Of a stretch of DNA of 64,000 nt, positions 25,877 through 35,493 are shown one piece after another (positions within the stretch are counted from its first letter, which is position 1; every line of letters begins with the position of its first letter). The stretch comes from Paraburkholderia sp. (GTDB lineage: Bacteria; Pseudomonadota; Gammaproteobacteria; Burkholderiales; Burkholderiaceae): assembly GCF_024281035.1 (NCBI RefSeq), contig NZ_JAMXLH010000029.1:186001-250000 (forward strand). The letters are read 5' to 3'. Made by a program: the position numbers and the translations under genes. The notes beneath the pieces are model-generated. The model saw only the letters and a list, made by a program, of their open reading frames with translations. It ran no database searches and was not told where the DNA came from.

Positions 25877-28800
25877 TCACCAGCCAAATCCGAATCCCGC
25901 GCCGTACGTCTTGTTGTCTCCCGATATACCGACGCCGATCTTCAACACTGCGTTCGGCGACAGATTCGCGCTCGCGCCGAAAGCCATACCGGATTGGCCT
26001 GCGAAACGCGCTACGCCAACCGCGACAGTGAACGTTTTGCCTGGCGCAACCTGCGGCAGCATGGTCAGCGCAGTGGCCGCGGCAATGCCTTGCCGCGCCA
26101 TCTTGTTGGTGTTTTGCAGTTCAGCGCTCAAGCTATTGATCTGCATTTGCTGATTCTGCGCAGAATGCGTAAACGACGTCGAAAGTGCATTGAGCTGGTT
26201 AAGGTTGACAGCGTCCGTGCCCTCCGTGCCCGGGGCCACGTTGATGATCTGACGTTGCTGCGTATCGTTGCCGACCGACACGACGTTCGAGCGACCGCTG
26301 TTTGTGGAGTCCGCACCTAACGCAACTGAATTCGACCCTGGCGTGACGGTCGGTGCGACGCTGCCAGGGATGCTCATGTCGGCGCCGGTGCCGGGGGCGC
26401 CGGACCCGGGCGGCTGATTCGCAAAGGACGTCGACAGTGACGCGAGAGAATTGTTGAAGTCCGCCATGCCTGACGAAAGCGATGCGATCGAACTTTCCGA
26501 TGTGCTCAAACCTGTCGACAGAGATTCGTTGCCGCCAGCAAGCGGCGGGAGCGTATCCACGATGCTGGTGGTCGTGCTCAAATCAGTGCTCAACGAAGAT
26601 ACCGAGGTGGACAACGAATTGACTACTCGATACGCCGCGTCGAGCTGGCTGCCGTTCACCGCATCCGTGCTGGTGGCGGAAATGCGTCCCGCGGCGACGT
26701 TGGTGATCTGGCGTTCGGCGCCCGGCGCGCCGATGCTGATTACGCTGAGTGGGGCGCCACCGGCAAACGCATAGGCGACGCCGCCAATCGTCGCACTCGA
26801 TGTCGGGTTCGGAGCAGCGGTGATCGAACCGGAACCTAATGCGACAGCGCCCGCATTGTTCGCGACGGCGTTTGCGCCGAATGCGAGCGTGTCGGCAGCG
26901 GTTGCGGTCGAACTGCTGCCGAGTGCGATCGAATTGTCGCCTGTTGCCACGATTGCGTTGCCGACAGCGATTGCTTTAATACCGCTCGCGGTATTGGAGA
27001 ACCCAATCGACACGGACTCGCCGCCCGTGGCCATCGCCTGCTGCCCGATGGCTACGGCGCCACTCGATTCGGCTTGCGCGCCATCGCCCATGGCTACGCC
27101 GCCGGCCCCCGCCGCGGTTGCGTTCACGCCGATGGCCAGTGCATTGGCACCCGTTGCGCCGTCATTGTTCCAGTTGCCCTGTTGCGTGCCGTTATCGTTG
27201 ATGCTGTAGTAATGCGGCTTTATGCCGTCTACGGCGGTCGAAGTCGAGGTGGACAGCGACGCGATGGAACTGTTGACCGATACAAGTCCGGTGGACAGTG
27301 AGCCAATGCCGGTCGAGGTCGACGCGGATAGCGACGTGACGGTGCTGTTGGTCGTGCTCAGGCCGGTCGAGAGGGAATCGATCGAGCTGGTCGCCGTCGA
27401 CAAACCTGTCGAGACGGACGTCGACATCGAGGTGACGGTGCTGTTGGTCGAACTCAGACCGGTCGACAGGGAGTCAACTCCGATGGTGCCCGTCGAGATT
27501 CCCGTCGATAGCGAATCGAGCGCGGTGTTGGTCGCGTAGAGCTGCGAGCCGTTGATGGCATCGGTACTCGTCGCGGAGATCTGGCCGGCAGCAACATTGG
27601 TGATTTGACGCTCCGCCCCGACAGCCCCAACGCTCACCACACTCAATGGATTCGAACCCGCGAAAGTGTAGGGTACGCCGCCGATTATCGTGCCGGCTCG
27701 GGCTGTCGGCCTGGGCGCGGCGGTGGTCGAGCCTGCGCCAAGCGCGACGTCATCGGCGTTGTTTGCGACGGCGTTCGGTCCGAGCGCAATCGAATCCGTG
27801 CCCAGCGCGCGGCTGTCCGTGCCGGTCGAGTTGGCGTGGAAGTACTTGAGGCCTTGACTGTTGATATGGTCGATGGCTGCGCCGACGCTATTGGCGCTAC
27901 TGGTCGTGCCGTTCGCGTTGTACATCGTGTACGACGGCGCAGAGATGGCGCCGGTCGCGGCGTTGTAGGTCGAGCCCCCGCCGAGCGCTGCAGCAGTGCT
28001 GGTGCCCAGATTGTCGGTTGTGACCGCAACCGTACTCAAACCGGTGGACAACGAGCTGACGCTCGACGAGGTTGAGCTCGACAGGGAGGTGATCGAACTG
28101 GTAGCCGTTGAAAGCCCCGTCGAGGTCGACGTCGATAGCGACGTGACGGTGCTGTTCGTTGAGCTCAGACCGGTCGACAGGGAGCTGACCGTGCTGTTGG
28201 TCGTGCTTAATCCGGTCGACAGCGAGGTGACGGTGCTGTTGGTCGAACTCAGACCGGTCGACAGGGAACTGACCGTGCTGTTCGTCGTGCTCAATCCGGT
28301 CGACAGCGAGGTGACGGTACTGTTGGTCGTGCTCAGGCCGGTCGACAGGGAGTCAACTCCGATGGTGCCCGTCGAGATTCCCGTCGATAGCGAATTAAGT
28401 GCCTCGTTGGTCGCGTAGAGCTGCGAGCCGTTGATGGCATCGGTACTCGTCGCGGAGATCTCGCCGGCCGCAACATTGCTGATTTGACGCTCCGCCCCGA
28501 CAGCGCCAACGCTCACCACACTCAATGGATTCGCACCCGCGAAAGAGTAGGGTACGCCGCCGAGTGTCGTGCCGGTTGTCGGCTTTGGCGCAGCAGTGGT
28601 CGAGCCGGTGCCAAGTGCGACGTCATTGGCGTTGGTTGCGACGGCGTTCGACCCGAGCGCGATCGAATTGGTGCCCAGTGCCTGGCTGTCCGGGCCGGTC
28701 GAGTTGGTGTGGAAGTACTTGATGCCTTGACTGTTGATCTGGTCGACGGCCGCGCTGACGCTATTGACGCCACTGGTCGTGCCGTTCGCGTTGTACATCG

Positions 28801-31800
28801 TGTACGACGGCGCGGAGATGGCGCCGGTGGCGGCATTATAGGTCGCGCCCCCGCCGAGCGCAGCGGCAGTGCTGGTGCCCAGGTTATCGGTTGTGACCAC
28901 AACCGTGCTCAAACCGGTGGACAGCGAGCCGATTCCGGTCGAAGTGGACGTCGACAAGGAAGTGATCGAACTGGTGGCCGTCGATAGTCCTGTCGACAGG
29001 GAACTGACGCTGGTCGAAGTCGACGTCGATAGCGAGGTAACCGTACTGTTGGTTGAGCTCAGGCCTGTCGACAGGGAGCTGAAGCCGGTCGAAGTGGACG
29101 TCGACAGCGACGTGACCGAGCTGTTCGTCGAACTCAATCCAGTCGACAAAGAGCTGATACCGGTTGACGTGGACGTCGACAGCGAATCGATCGAACTAGT
29201 GGCCGTCGACAGCCCTGTCGAGGTAGACGTCGATAGCGACGCGACGGTGCTGTTCGTTGAGCTCAGTCCCGTCGACAGGGAACTGAAGCCGGTCGAAGTG
29301 GACGTCGACAGCGACGTGACGGTGCTGTTTGTCGAACTCAGTCCAGTCGACAGGGAGCTGACGCCAGTCGACAGGGAACTGATGCCAGTCGAGGTCGAAG
29401 TGGACAGCGACGTGACCGTGCTGTTCGTTGAACTCAATCCGGTCGACAAAGAGCTGATACCGGTCGACGTGGACGTCGACAACGAAGTGATCGAACTGGT
29501 GGCCGTTGACAGTCCCGTCGAGGTCGACGTCGATAGCGAGGTGACCGAGCTGTTCGTTGAACTCAGTCCCGTCGACAGGGAACTGGCGTTGGTCGAGGTC
29601 GACGTGGACAGCGAGGTGACGGCGCTGTTGGTCGAACTCAGTCCGGTCGACAGAGAGCCGACGCCAGTCGATAGGGAACTGATGCCAGTCGAGGTGGATG
29701 TGGACAGCGAGGTGACCGTGCTGTTCGTTGAACTCAATCCGGTCGACAAGGAGCCGATACCCGTCGACGTGGACGTCGACAACGAAGTGATCGAACTAGT
29801 GGCTGTTGAGAGTCCTGTCGAGGTAGACGTCGATAGCGACGTGACGGTGCTGTTGGTCGAACTCAATCCAGTCGACAAAGAGCTGATACCGGTTGACGTG
29901 GACGTCGACAGCGATGTGATCGAACTAGTCGCCGTTGACAGTCCTGTCGACAGGGAGCTGGCGTTGGTCGATGTCGACGTGGACAGCGACGTGACGGTGC
30001 TGTTGGTCGAACTCAATCCGGTCGACAAGGAGCTGATACCCGTCGACGTGGACGTCGACAGAGAAGTAATCGAACTGGTGGCCGTCGACAGTCCTGTCGA
30101 CAGCGAGCTGGCGTTGGTCGATGTCGAAGTGGACAGCGAGGTGACGGAGCTGTTGGTCGAACTCAATCCGGTCGACAAGGAACTGATACCCGTCGACGTG
30201 GATGTCGACAGCGAAGTAATCGAGCTAGTTGCTGTCGACAGTCCTGTCGATGTCGAAGTGGACAGCGAGGTGACGGAGCTGTTGGTCGAACTCAATCCGG
30301 TCGACAAGGAGCTGGCGTTGGTCGAGGTCGAGGTGGACAGCGACGTGACCGTGCTGTTGGTTGAACTCAATCCGGTCGACAAGGAACTGATACCCGTCGA
30401 CGTGGATGTCGACAGAGATGTGATCGAGCTAGTGGCCGTCGACAGTCCTGTCGAGGTCGAAGTGGACAACGACGTGACCGTGCTGTTGGTTGAACTCAAT
30501 CCGGTCGACAGGGAACTGATACCGGTGGACGTGGACGTCGACAACGAAGTAATCGAGCTAGTGGCTGTCGACAGTCCTGTCGAGGTCGAAGTGGACAGCG
30601 ACGTGACGGTGCTGTTGGTTGAACTCAATCCGGTCGACAGCGAACTGGCGTTGGTCGATGTCGAAGTGGACAACGAGGTGACGGTGCTATTGGTCGAACT
30701 CAATCCGGTCGACAAAGAGCTGATACCCGTCGACGTGGATGTCGACAACGAAGTGATCGAACTAGTGGCCGTTGACAGTCCGGTCGACAGCGAGCTGGCG
30801 TTGGTCGACGTGGACGTCGACAGCGAAGTAATCGAACTAGTGGCCGTCGACAGTCCGGTCGACAGGGAGCTGGCGTTGGTCGAGGTCGACGTGGACAGCG
30901 AGGTGAGAGAACTGTTGGTGGAACTCAGTCCTGTCGACAGGGAACTGGCGTTGGTCGAGGCCGAAGTCGACAACGACGAGACTGCGCTACCGGTCGTACT
31001 GAGCCCGGTCGACAGAGAACTCAACGCTGTCGAGTCCGAAGTAGACAAACTGGCGATACTCGACGCCGTCGTGCTTGCGACGGAATAAAGCTGGCTACCG
31101 TTGATTGCATCGGTGCTCGTGGGGCTGACCAGACCGGCCGCGACGAACTGGACACGTTTCTCGGTACCGGTGCCGCCGATACTGACCACGCCTGCTGCAC
31201 CGCTTGAACCAGCAAAGTTACCAAAAGTCAGGTTTCCGATCGTTGCGCTGCTATACACGCCAATACCGGCGGTCGCCGATGTCGCCGTGCCAACCGTAGT
31301 GGCGCCTTGACCCAGCGCAACCGATCCAGTGACGCTTGCTGTGGCATTGGGGCCAAGGGCTGTCGTCGTGGAACCGTTGGCTAACGCCCAGTTGCCGAGA
31401 GCCACACTGCTCGCGCCGGAGGCGGTTGCTTTGTTACCGAGAGCCGCACTGCTCGCGCCGGAGGCGGTTGCATTGGGTCCAAACACCGCGGCCGACGCAT
31501 TTGACGCCACTGCGGACGTGCCGATTGCGATAGCTCCGTTGAGTCCACCCGATGAAGCCGTGGCACCGTAGCCAATCGCCACCGCCCCGGTTGTAGTCGA
31601 ATCGGTGAAAGCGCTGCGGCCAATTGCAACGCCATTTATACCCTGGGCACTCGCTCCGCCAGTGCCGGTATTATTTCCTCCACCAATTGCAACCGAACTG
31701 TCTCCGGCTGCACGGGTGTCGTTACCCAGCGCAACCGATCCCACGCCGCCACTGCTTGCGCCCGAGCCGACGCCGACGGTCCCCGCATTCGACGCGGTGG

Positions 31801-32068
31801 TATTGTTACCCACCGCAATTCCGTAAGCTCCGCCTGCAGTGGCATTGGTACCAATACCAATCGAGTTGGATCCCGTTGCATTTCCGCCCCCAGCGGAGTA
31901 TTGACCAAGGGCTGGGCCGGAAACGAAAAGTGCCGTTAATGAAACAGCAGCCGCAATCGCCTTTTTATTGACGGCGCCAGCCGATCTTCCGCGCGCGGCG
32001 TCAATTTCAGATGCTGCAACCCATGCGCCAAGCGATTCATTCCAGATCGAGCGATATATCTTATTCAT
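25877..32068 (-). CDS. Trimeric autotransporter adhesin (YadA-like)
   Basis: This is a 2063-residue trimeric autotransporter. Residues 1-55 are an extended signal peptide region (ESPR: MNKIYRSIWNESLGAWVAAS) ending near SGPALGQ. A YadA-like head with S-x-A-x-G repeats (GTNATAGG, GNNTTAS, GPNATASGASS) follows. A huge stalk made of SLST-repeats comes next, interrupted by neck and second-head blocks (VALGTGSTTAAP, GSQLYATNEALNS). The C-terminal 90 residues form the membrane anchor, ending GAGFGFGW, a typical aromatic C-terminus. Passenger domains sit outside the cell. The start at 32068 follows from ESPR; the longer open frame to 32170 is not needed. No charged residues occur in long parts of the stalk, so it is one of the most Ser/Thr-biased proteins I can see. 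Confidence 0.95.
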   Translation of the reverse strand: MNKIYRSIWNESLGAWVAASEIDAARGRSAGAVNKKAIAAAVSLTALFVSGPALGQYSAGGGNATGSNSIGIGTNATAGGAYGIAVGNNTTASNAGTVGVGSGASSGGVGSVALGNDTRAAGDSSVAIGGGNNTGTGGASAQGINGVAIGRSAFTDSTTTGAVAIGYGATASSGGLNGAIAIGTSAVASNASAAVFGPNATASGASSAALGNKATASGASSVALGNWALANGSTTTALGPNATASVTGSVALGQGATTVGTATSATAGIGVYSSATIGNLTFGNFAGSSGAAGVVSIGGTGTEKRVQFVAAGLVSPTSTDAINGSQLYSVASTTASSIASLSTSDSTALSSLSTGLSTTGSAVSSLSTSASTNASSLSTGLSSTNSSLTSLSTSTSTNASSLSTGLSTATSSITSLSTSTSTNASSLSTGLSTATSSITSLSTSTSTGISSLSTGLSSTNSTVTSLSTSTSTNASSLSTGLSSTNSTVTSLSTSTSTGLSTATSSITSLSTSTSTGISSLSTGLSSTNSTVTSLSTSTSTGLSTATSSITSLSTSTSTGISSLSTGLSSTNSTVTSLSTSTSTNASSLSTGLSSTNSSVTSLSTSTSTGLSTATSSITSLSTSTSTGISSLSTGLSSTNSSVTSLSTSTSTNASSLSTGLSTATSSITSLSTSTSTGISSLSTGLSSTNSTVTSLSTSTSTNASSLSTGLSTATSSITSLSTSTSTGISSLSTGLSSTNSTVTSLSTSTSTGLSTATSSITSLSTSTSTGIGSLSTGLSSTNSTVTSLSTSTSTGISSLSTGVGSLSTGLSSTNSAVTSLSTSTSTNASSLSTGLSSTNSSVTSLSTSTSTGLSTATSSITSLSTSTSTGISSLSTGLSSTNSTVTSLSTSTSTGISSLSTGVSSLSTGLSSTNSTVTSLSTSTSTGFSSLSTGLSSTNSTVASLSTSTSTGLSTATSSIDSLSTSTSTGISSLSTGLSSTNSSVTSLSTSTSTGFSSLSTGLSSTNSTVTSLSTSTSTSVSSLSTGLSTATSSITSLSTSTSTGIGSLSTGLSTVVVTTDNLGTSTAAALGGGATYNAATGAISAPSYTMYNANGTTSGVNSVSAAVDQINSQGIKYFHTNSTGPDSQALGTNSIALGSNAVATNANDVALGTGSTTAAPKPTTGTTLGGVPYSFAGANPLSVVSVGAVGAERQISNVAAGEISATSTDAINGSQLYATNEALNSLSTGISTGTIGVDSLSTGLSTTNSTVTSLSTGLSTTNSTVSSLSTGLSSTNSTVTSLSTGLSTTNSTVSSLSTGLSSTNSTVTSLSTSTSTGLSTATSSITSLSSSTSSSVSSLSTGLSTVAVTTDNLGTSTAAALGGGSTYNAATGAISAPSYTMYNANGTTSSANSVGAAIDHINSQGLKYFHANSTGTDSRALGTDSIALGPNAVANNADDVALGAGSTTAAPRPTARAGTIIGGVPYTFAGSNPLSVVSVGAVGAERQITNVAAGQISATSTDAINGSQLYATNTALDSLSTGISTGTIGVDSLSTGLSSTNSTVTSMSTSVSTGLSTATSSIDSLSTGLSTTNSTVTSLSASTSTGIGSLSTGLVSVNSSIASLSTSTSTAVDGIKPHYYSINDNGTQQGNWNNDGATGANALAIGVNATAAGAGGVAMGDGAQAESSGAVAIGQQAMATGGESVSIGFSNTASGIKAIAVGNAIVATGDNSIALGSSSTATAADTLAFGANAVANNAGAVALGSGSITAAPNPTSSATIGGVAYAFAGGAPLSVISIGAPGAERQITNVAAGRISATSTDAVNGSQLDAAYRVVNSLSTSVSSLSTDLSTTTSIVDTLPPLAGGNESLSTGLSTSESSIASLSSGMADFNNSLASLSTSFANQPPGSGAPGTGADMSIPGSVAPTVTPGSNSVALGADSTNSGRSNVVSVGNDTQQRQIINVAPGTEGTDAVNLNQLNALSTSFTHSAQNQQMQINSLSAELQNTNKMARQGIAAATALTMLPQVAPGKTFTVAVGVARFAGQSGMAFGASANLSPNAVLKIGVGISGDNKTYGAGFGFGW
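27465..28870 (-). repeat. Duplicated neck/head module within the adhesin
   Basis: A block of about 500 bases is present twice with an offset near 880 bases (copies starting about 27465 and 28345). Both encode the neck GSQLYATN, the AGEISATSTDAING-like head and the VSVGAVGAERQI segment. A more divergent third copy sits near 26640. This shows growth of the adhesin by internal segmental duplication. Confidence 0.75.
28900..31090 (-). repeat. Ser/Thr repeat array of the adhesin stalk
   Basis: About 2.2 kb of imperfect tandem repeats encode alternating 11-residue units (SLSTSTSTGIS-type) and 14-residue units (SLSTGLSSTNSTVT-type), with occasional 18-residue units. Neighbouring copies differ by synonymous and by Asn/Gly, Val/Ile changes. 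Unit lengths 11, 14 and 18 (11+7) fit hendecad and heptad coiled-coil periods. Such an array can change copy number by recombination or slippage. The opposite strand is open for 739 codons only because of the repeat. Confidence 0.85.
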
Positions 32069-33125
32069 TTTACATTCCCGATACGTTAACTCGTAAATAA
32101 GGCAACCGCCTGAATGCGATAAAGGGTTGCTTCGCAAAACTAACCGGTCAAACGGATCCGCCAGATGCACTGTGCGAATGCGATGCGAATTAATCTGACG
32201 GCAAAATCCAAATTTAGAGAAAGCACTTAACGGAATGCGACACGAACAGTATCAAAATTTATTGGGTTTATACATTGAACTTGTCTGATTTTTATACTTA
32301 TAAACATCATTTGTGCATCGTTTTTAATCTGTTTTGAGTAAATGCGATAGCCGTGATCTGCCCCCTGCAAACTGGGCCGGCAGGGGGCCTGGTAAAGTTC
32401 GTTTTCGGGCAAGAGACGAGCATGCAGAAGCGCTTTGCGGAACTGCAAATCCAGGCTCGCATAATCGTTGCGCCATGGCATCGGGGCCGCAACGAGCACA
32501 GGTCGCGGCAGCGCACTGAAGGATCTTTTGCCGGTAGAGGGCGTAGCGAAACGTCGTGCAATAGCGGCAATCCATGTGCGATGCGAAATTAAATCTTTAA
32601 ATTTCCTCCTCAAGTGAATTGAGCAAATTCAATTAAGCCCGGAGGAGTAAGAATTTGATTTTTAGGCTGCAATCAATTTAATTGATCATCCGTGATATCA
32701 ATATTTACTGGATCGGCGGATTCACGCTATCCTGTTTTTGTATCATGGAATTCACATTCGATCTGAATTTATCAATCTGAGCGAGCCTGTGAGAGCGTAA
32801 TACAAGGTTGCAGCCGCTATCAGGCAGGAAGCCGGCGAGACTAAAGGCAACGCTAAAAATGCCGTTATGCAGTAAAGGATCGGCATGACTTCCCTGCTGC
32901 GCTTGTATGCCGGTTTAGGCCGGACGGGCTGCGATCACGAGCACGTGCAACAGCGTACGGGGAACAGGCGGTCGCGGTTAGCGCTTTACATGAAAAGTCT
33001 GTCTGAATCGGGCGGGTCGTGCGCGGCAAGGTGGTGCCAATGTGTATCTGCCGAATTGTTTTTGTGTAGATCAGTGAGCCGGGCAATAGCGCCATTTACT
33101 GCCGACTTAACTCCATGGAAAAATT
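32069..33125. other. AT-rich region upstream of the adhesin gene
   Basis: This 1.06-kb stretch is clearly more AT-rich than the rest of the window. It contains the 15-base palindrome ATCAATT-T-AATTGAT at 32672-32686, a GC-rich inverted repeat CCCCCTGC/GCAGGGGG (32361-32387) and a nested hairpin near 32605-32647. Frames on both strands (for example 32227-32613 minus and 32353-32592 plus) look non-coding. It probably contains the promoter of the adhesin operon. Confidence 0.55.
32672..32686. promoter_or_regulatory. Perfect 15-bp palindrome upstream of the adhesin
   Basis: ATCAATT, a central T, then AATTGAT form a perfect dyad in an AT-rich setting 604 bases upstream of the adhesin start codon. 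It may be a protein-binding site. No regulator can be assigned to it from the sequence. Confidence 0.3.
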
Positions 33126-33416
33126 ATGAGCGAGCAGCTTCAGCACATCATCGACAGCGAGCACGAGCGCTGGGCGCTGAACATTTCGTCAGCGTTGCGT
33201 TCACTGCGCAGGTATGGCTTTTTCGTCGTGCAGGACCCTAATGCAGCGGCACTGCCCGCACCCGACCAGCAGCGCCAGGCACGCGAGGCAGCCTGCCATC
33301 TGCTTGCGGTGCCCGCGAATAACGAGAATCTGTCCACACACGCTGTTCACGAACTCGCACGCATGTTGCTCGAAGACGGCGCGGCTGGCCTCAAGCATAT
33401 TCGCGGGCTGGAATAG
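33126..33416 (+). CDS. Small hypothetical protein
   Basis: This is a 96-residue soluble protein with Glu/Gln and Ala-rich helices, starting MSEQLQHIIDSEHERWALN. Codon third positions look normal. The ribosome binding site is weak (GGAAAA). It lacks a signal peptide or membrane segment. No family recognised. It stands between the AT-rich region and a tiny membrane protein gene on the opposite strand. Confidence 0.55.
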   Translation: MSEQLQHIIDSEHERWALNISSALRSLRRYGFFVVQDPNAAALPAPDQQRQAREAACHLLAVPANNENLSTHAVHELARMLLEDGAAGLKHIRGLE

Positions 33417-33465
33417 CCGGCGTGCCGATGGCGACCGCTGCCGCCATCACGTAGCGCAGCGAAGG

Positions 33466-33606
33466 CTAGTTGATGGTGCGAACGCGCTGACCACGCGCAG
33501 CACCCGTATGAGTTGCCGGTTGCTCCGGCAAAAGTAAGGCGCCGACAATAAGCAATGCTACAAAAATGGCAAAGATAATGCCGATTCGCTTTAGCAGTTT
33601 TTTCAT
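33466..33606 (-). CDS. 46-residue single-pass membrane protein
   Basis: The ATG at 33606 opens a clean 46-codon frame. It starts with a basic MKKLLKR segment, then a 19-residue hydrophobic helix (residues 8-26, IGIIFAIFVALLIVGALLL), then a Pro, Thr and Arg-containing tail. That topology fits a small inner-membrane protein with a short tail. There is no clear ribosome binding site. It is below the size most gene finders report. Function unknown. Confidence 0.5.
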   Translation of the reverse strand: MKKLLKRIGIIFAIFVALLIVGALLLPEQPATHTGAARGQRVRTIN

Positions 33607-33873
33607 GCGCAATTAATCTGCCCAGAATGCATTGGCGGGAAAATTTCAACAAGCAGCGCGGCATTGTAAATGCTCGCATGACCAGCACGTCTCATAAGTG
33701 ACGCATCGGCGGCGATCTGGAATAGACGGCGGCCAGGCGGATCGGGAAGGCGCGGCCTGGCCCGTCAGGGGCAACATGGTTCGTTGCTTTACCATTTGAA
33801 GTCGTGAAACCGATGCATCTCCGTCAGTGCCAATGCGGACGGGGTTGCATCGGTGAGTCACTCAGCGGCTTCA

Positions 33874-34986
33874 TCAGGCCGAGCAGGTTTTTCCTCCCGC
33901 TGGACGATAGCTGCCTGCTTTCGCCTGATCTTCGTACATGTAGACGCCATGCTTCGTATTGCCGTAATACGGCGAGCCGGGGCAGTGATAAACGCCTGAC
34001 TTCGTGTTGACCCACACCAGGACTCCATCGCCCGGCGGGCTTGTCGAGCCCGGCATCTGCAGATCTGCGCCATTTAGCACCATCGCGAGCCGCACGCCTG
34101 CGCGGCTCAATTGCAGAGCGACGTCTTGCTGTGCAGTGGAAACATAGTCGCTTGACAACGCATAGGTTCCTGAACTGTTCGGCGCGGGCAGCTTGCCGTA
34201 CACATCCCGCTTCGCGATGTCGAACGCCTCCAGAGACCAGTCGCGCGGCGTCTGCGTCTGCCAGGTGGCGACCTGGCCGCTGGTGAGGTTGTCGATCAAT
34301 TGACTGGCGACCGTATTGGTGTCGCTGCCGAGCTGCTTGACGAACGCCGTGTCCCAGTAACTATGCAGCTTGCCAGGCGCAATGCCGGGTGCCGACACCA
34401 TCTTGTCGTTGCCGCCGCGATCGCTGCTGTCGCTTGCATGCAACGGCTGGTGCAGGTCGCCAACAAAGTGCAGCAGGAACTGGAGCGCGAGCAGACGTTC
34501 GGCGTCGGTGGTCTGAGGCGCCGCCAGCTCCTTCGCGAATTGATCCACTTTATCGACCACGCATGCGATAGCCGGGCCGGTGGAAGCTGGCGTGTTGAGC
34601 GGCAATGGCGGATGGCCAAAGCACGCGGCATCGATGTCGCCGTCGCTGATTTCGGTGTCGACGAAGTGCCAGTTCGCAGTTTCAGGATGTTTGTTGCGAT
34701 AGCGGTCGGCCCAGATCGCTTCGCTCGCCAAGTCCGTCGCGGTGAGGCCAGTGTTGTCCTTCGCGAGCATTGCGTTGACGGCGGCACGCGTGCTGCTCGT
34801 CAGGTAGTGATCGGCGATCTTTGCGACGATCCGGTGCCCTCCATCGCCCCACGCGAAAGCGCTTGGGGCGATGGCGAGGAGCAGCGCGCCGCAGGCCAGC
34901 CAGTGGCGGACGCGGTGGCGGGACTGAGTTGGAAGGTTGAACGGTTTCGTCGGCACGGCGTGGAGCCTCGACTCGGGTGCTGTCAT
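33874..34986 (-). CDS. Secreted S1/P1-type nuclease with C-terminal extension
   Basis: This is a 370-residue enzyme. The N-terminal signal region (about 45 residues, including a twin-basic leader and a hydrophobic stretch) ends at SAFA, so the mature protein would start at Trp46, which in the S1/P1 family binds zinc through its amino group. His51 and HFVGDLHQPLHA (about 166-177) supply further zinc ligands. The expected reaction is hydrolysis of single-stranded nucleic acid and 3'-nucleotides. After the nuclease core, the last 45 residues (from GVLVWVNTKSGVYHCPG) form an extra Cys-containing domain. AGGAGAT gives a clear ribosome binding site. Confidence 0.9.
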   Translation of the reverse strand: MTAPESRLHAVPTKPFNLPTQSRHRVRHWLACGALLLAIAPSAFAWGDGGHRIVAKIADHYLTSSTRAAVNAMLAKDNTGLTATDLASEAIWADRYRNKHPETANWHFVDTEISDGDIDAACFGHPPLPLNTPASTGPAIACVVDKVDQFAKELAAPQTTDAERLLALQFLLHFVGDLHQPLHASDSSDRGGNDKMVSAPGIAPGKLHSYWDTAFVKQLGSDTNTVASQLIDNLTSGQVATWQTQTPRDWSLEAFDIAKRDVYGKLPAPNSSGTYALSSDYVSTAQQDVALQLSRAGVRLAMVLNGADLQMPGSTSPPGDGVLVWVNTKSGVYHCPGSPYYGNTKHGVYMYEDQAKAGSYRPAGGKTCSA

Positions 34987-35493
34987 TTTCTGATCTCCTG
35001 CGTTTCTGGATGAAGAGCGAAGAACGTTGTCGGAGCGTCAGTATGACTAACCAACTGCTGGATCGTGATGACAATCGGCGTCGAAGGCCAACTTCGACAG
35101 CGTGATGTGCGGTGCATTCATGCATGGACGCGACGCTGCGATTGGGTATCGTGGTAGCCTTTGCTCCAGCGTTGCTTCAATTCTGGAATTTGTTTCAGGC
35201 GTCTTCTTTTATTGGACTCCTACGGAAACGTCACGCTACTTTAAAAGGATTTCGGACGTTGCCGGTCATGGGCAAGACTTCCCAAAATATTTCTCTCTCA
35301 TGCTTCTGGCCGCGCAGGGTTTTGAGTGCCGGTTGCGCAGGCAGGGCGCGAGAACGGGAGGTCAGATTGTCGATACGCCCAGCGGCGCAAGAGGTTGCGC
35401 CAGAGAATAAGTCGCGCTTATTTGCCCGTGAAGCGGCGTAGCCGGGGCGTGGTATTTAATTCTTGTCGCGAGATCGTAAAGAGGTGAAGTGCC
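34987..35493. other. 507-base intergenic region, no gene seen
   Basis: Frames are random-looking. It contains a small perfect hairpin (GGCGCAA-GAGG-TTGCGCC at 35383-35400) and an AT-richer stretch around 35180-35300. It separates the divergent nuclease and glycosyltransferase genes and should hold both promoters. Confidence 0.5.

Noticed and set aside
28869..31088. 739-codon open frame on the plus strand, rich in Val, Asp, Glu, Leu and Pro
   Set aside because: It is antisense to the SLST repeats of the adhesin. The composition comes from the repeat translated in the other direction. No ribosome binding site or family signature.
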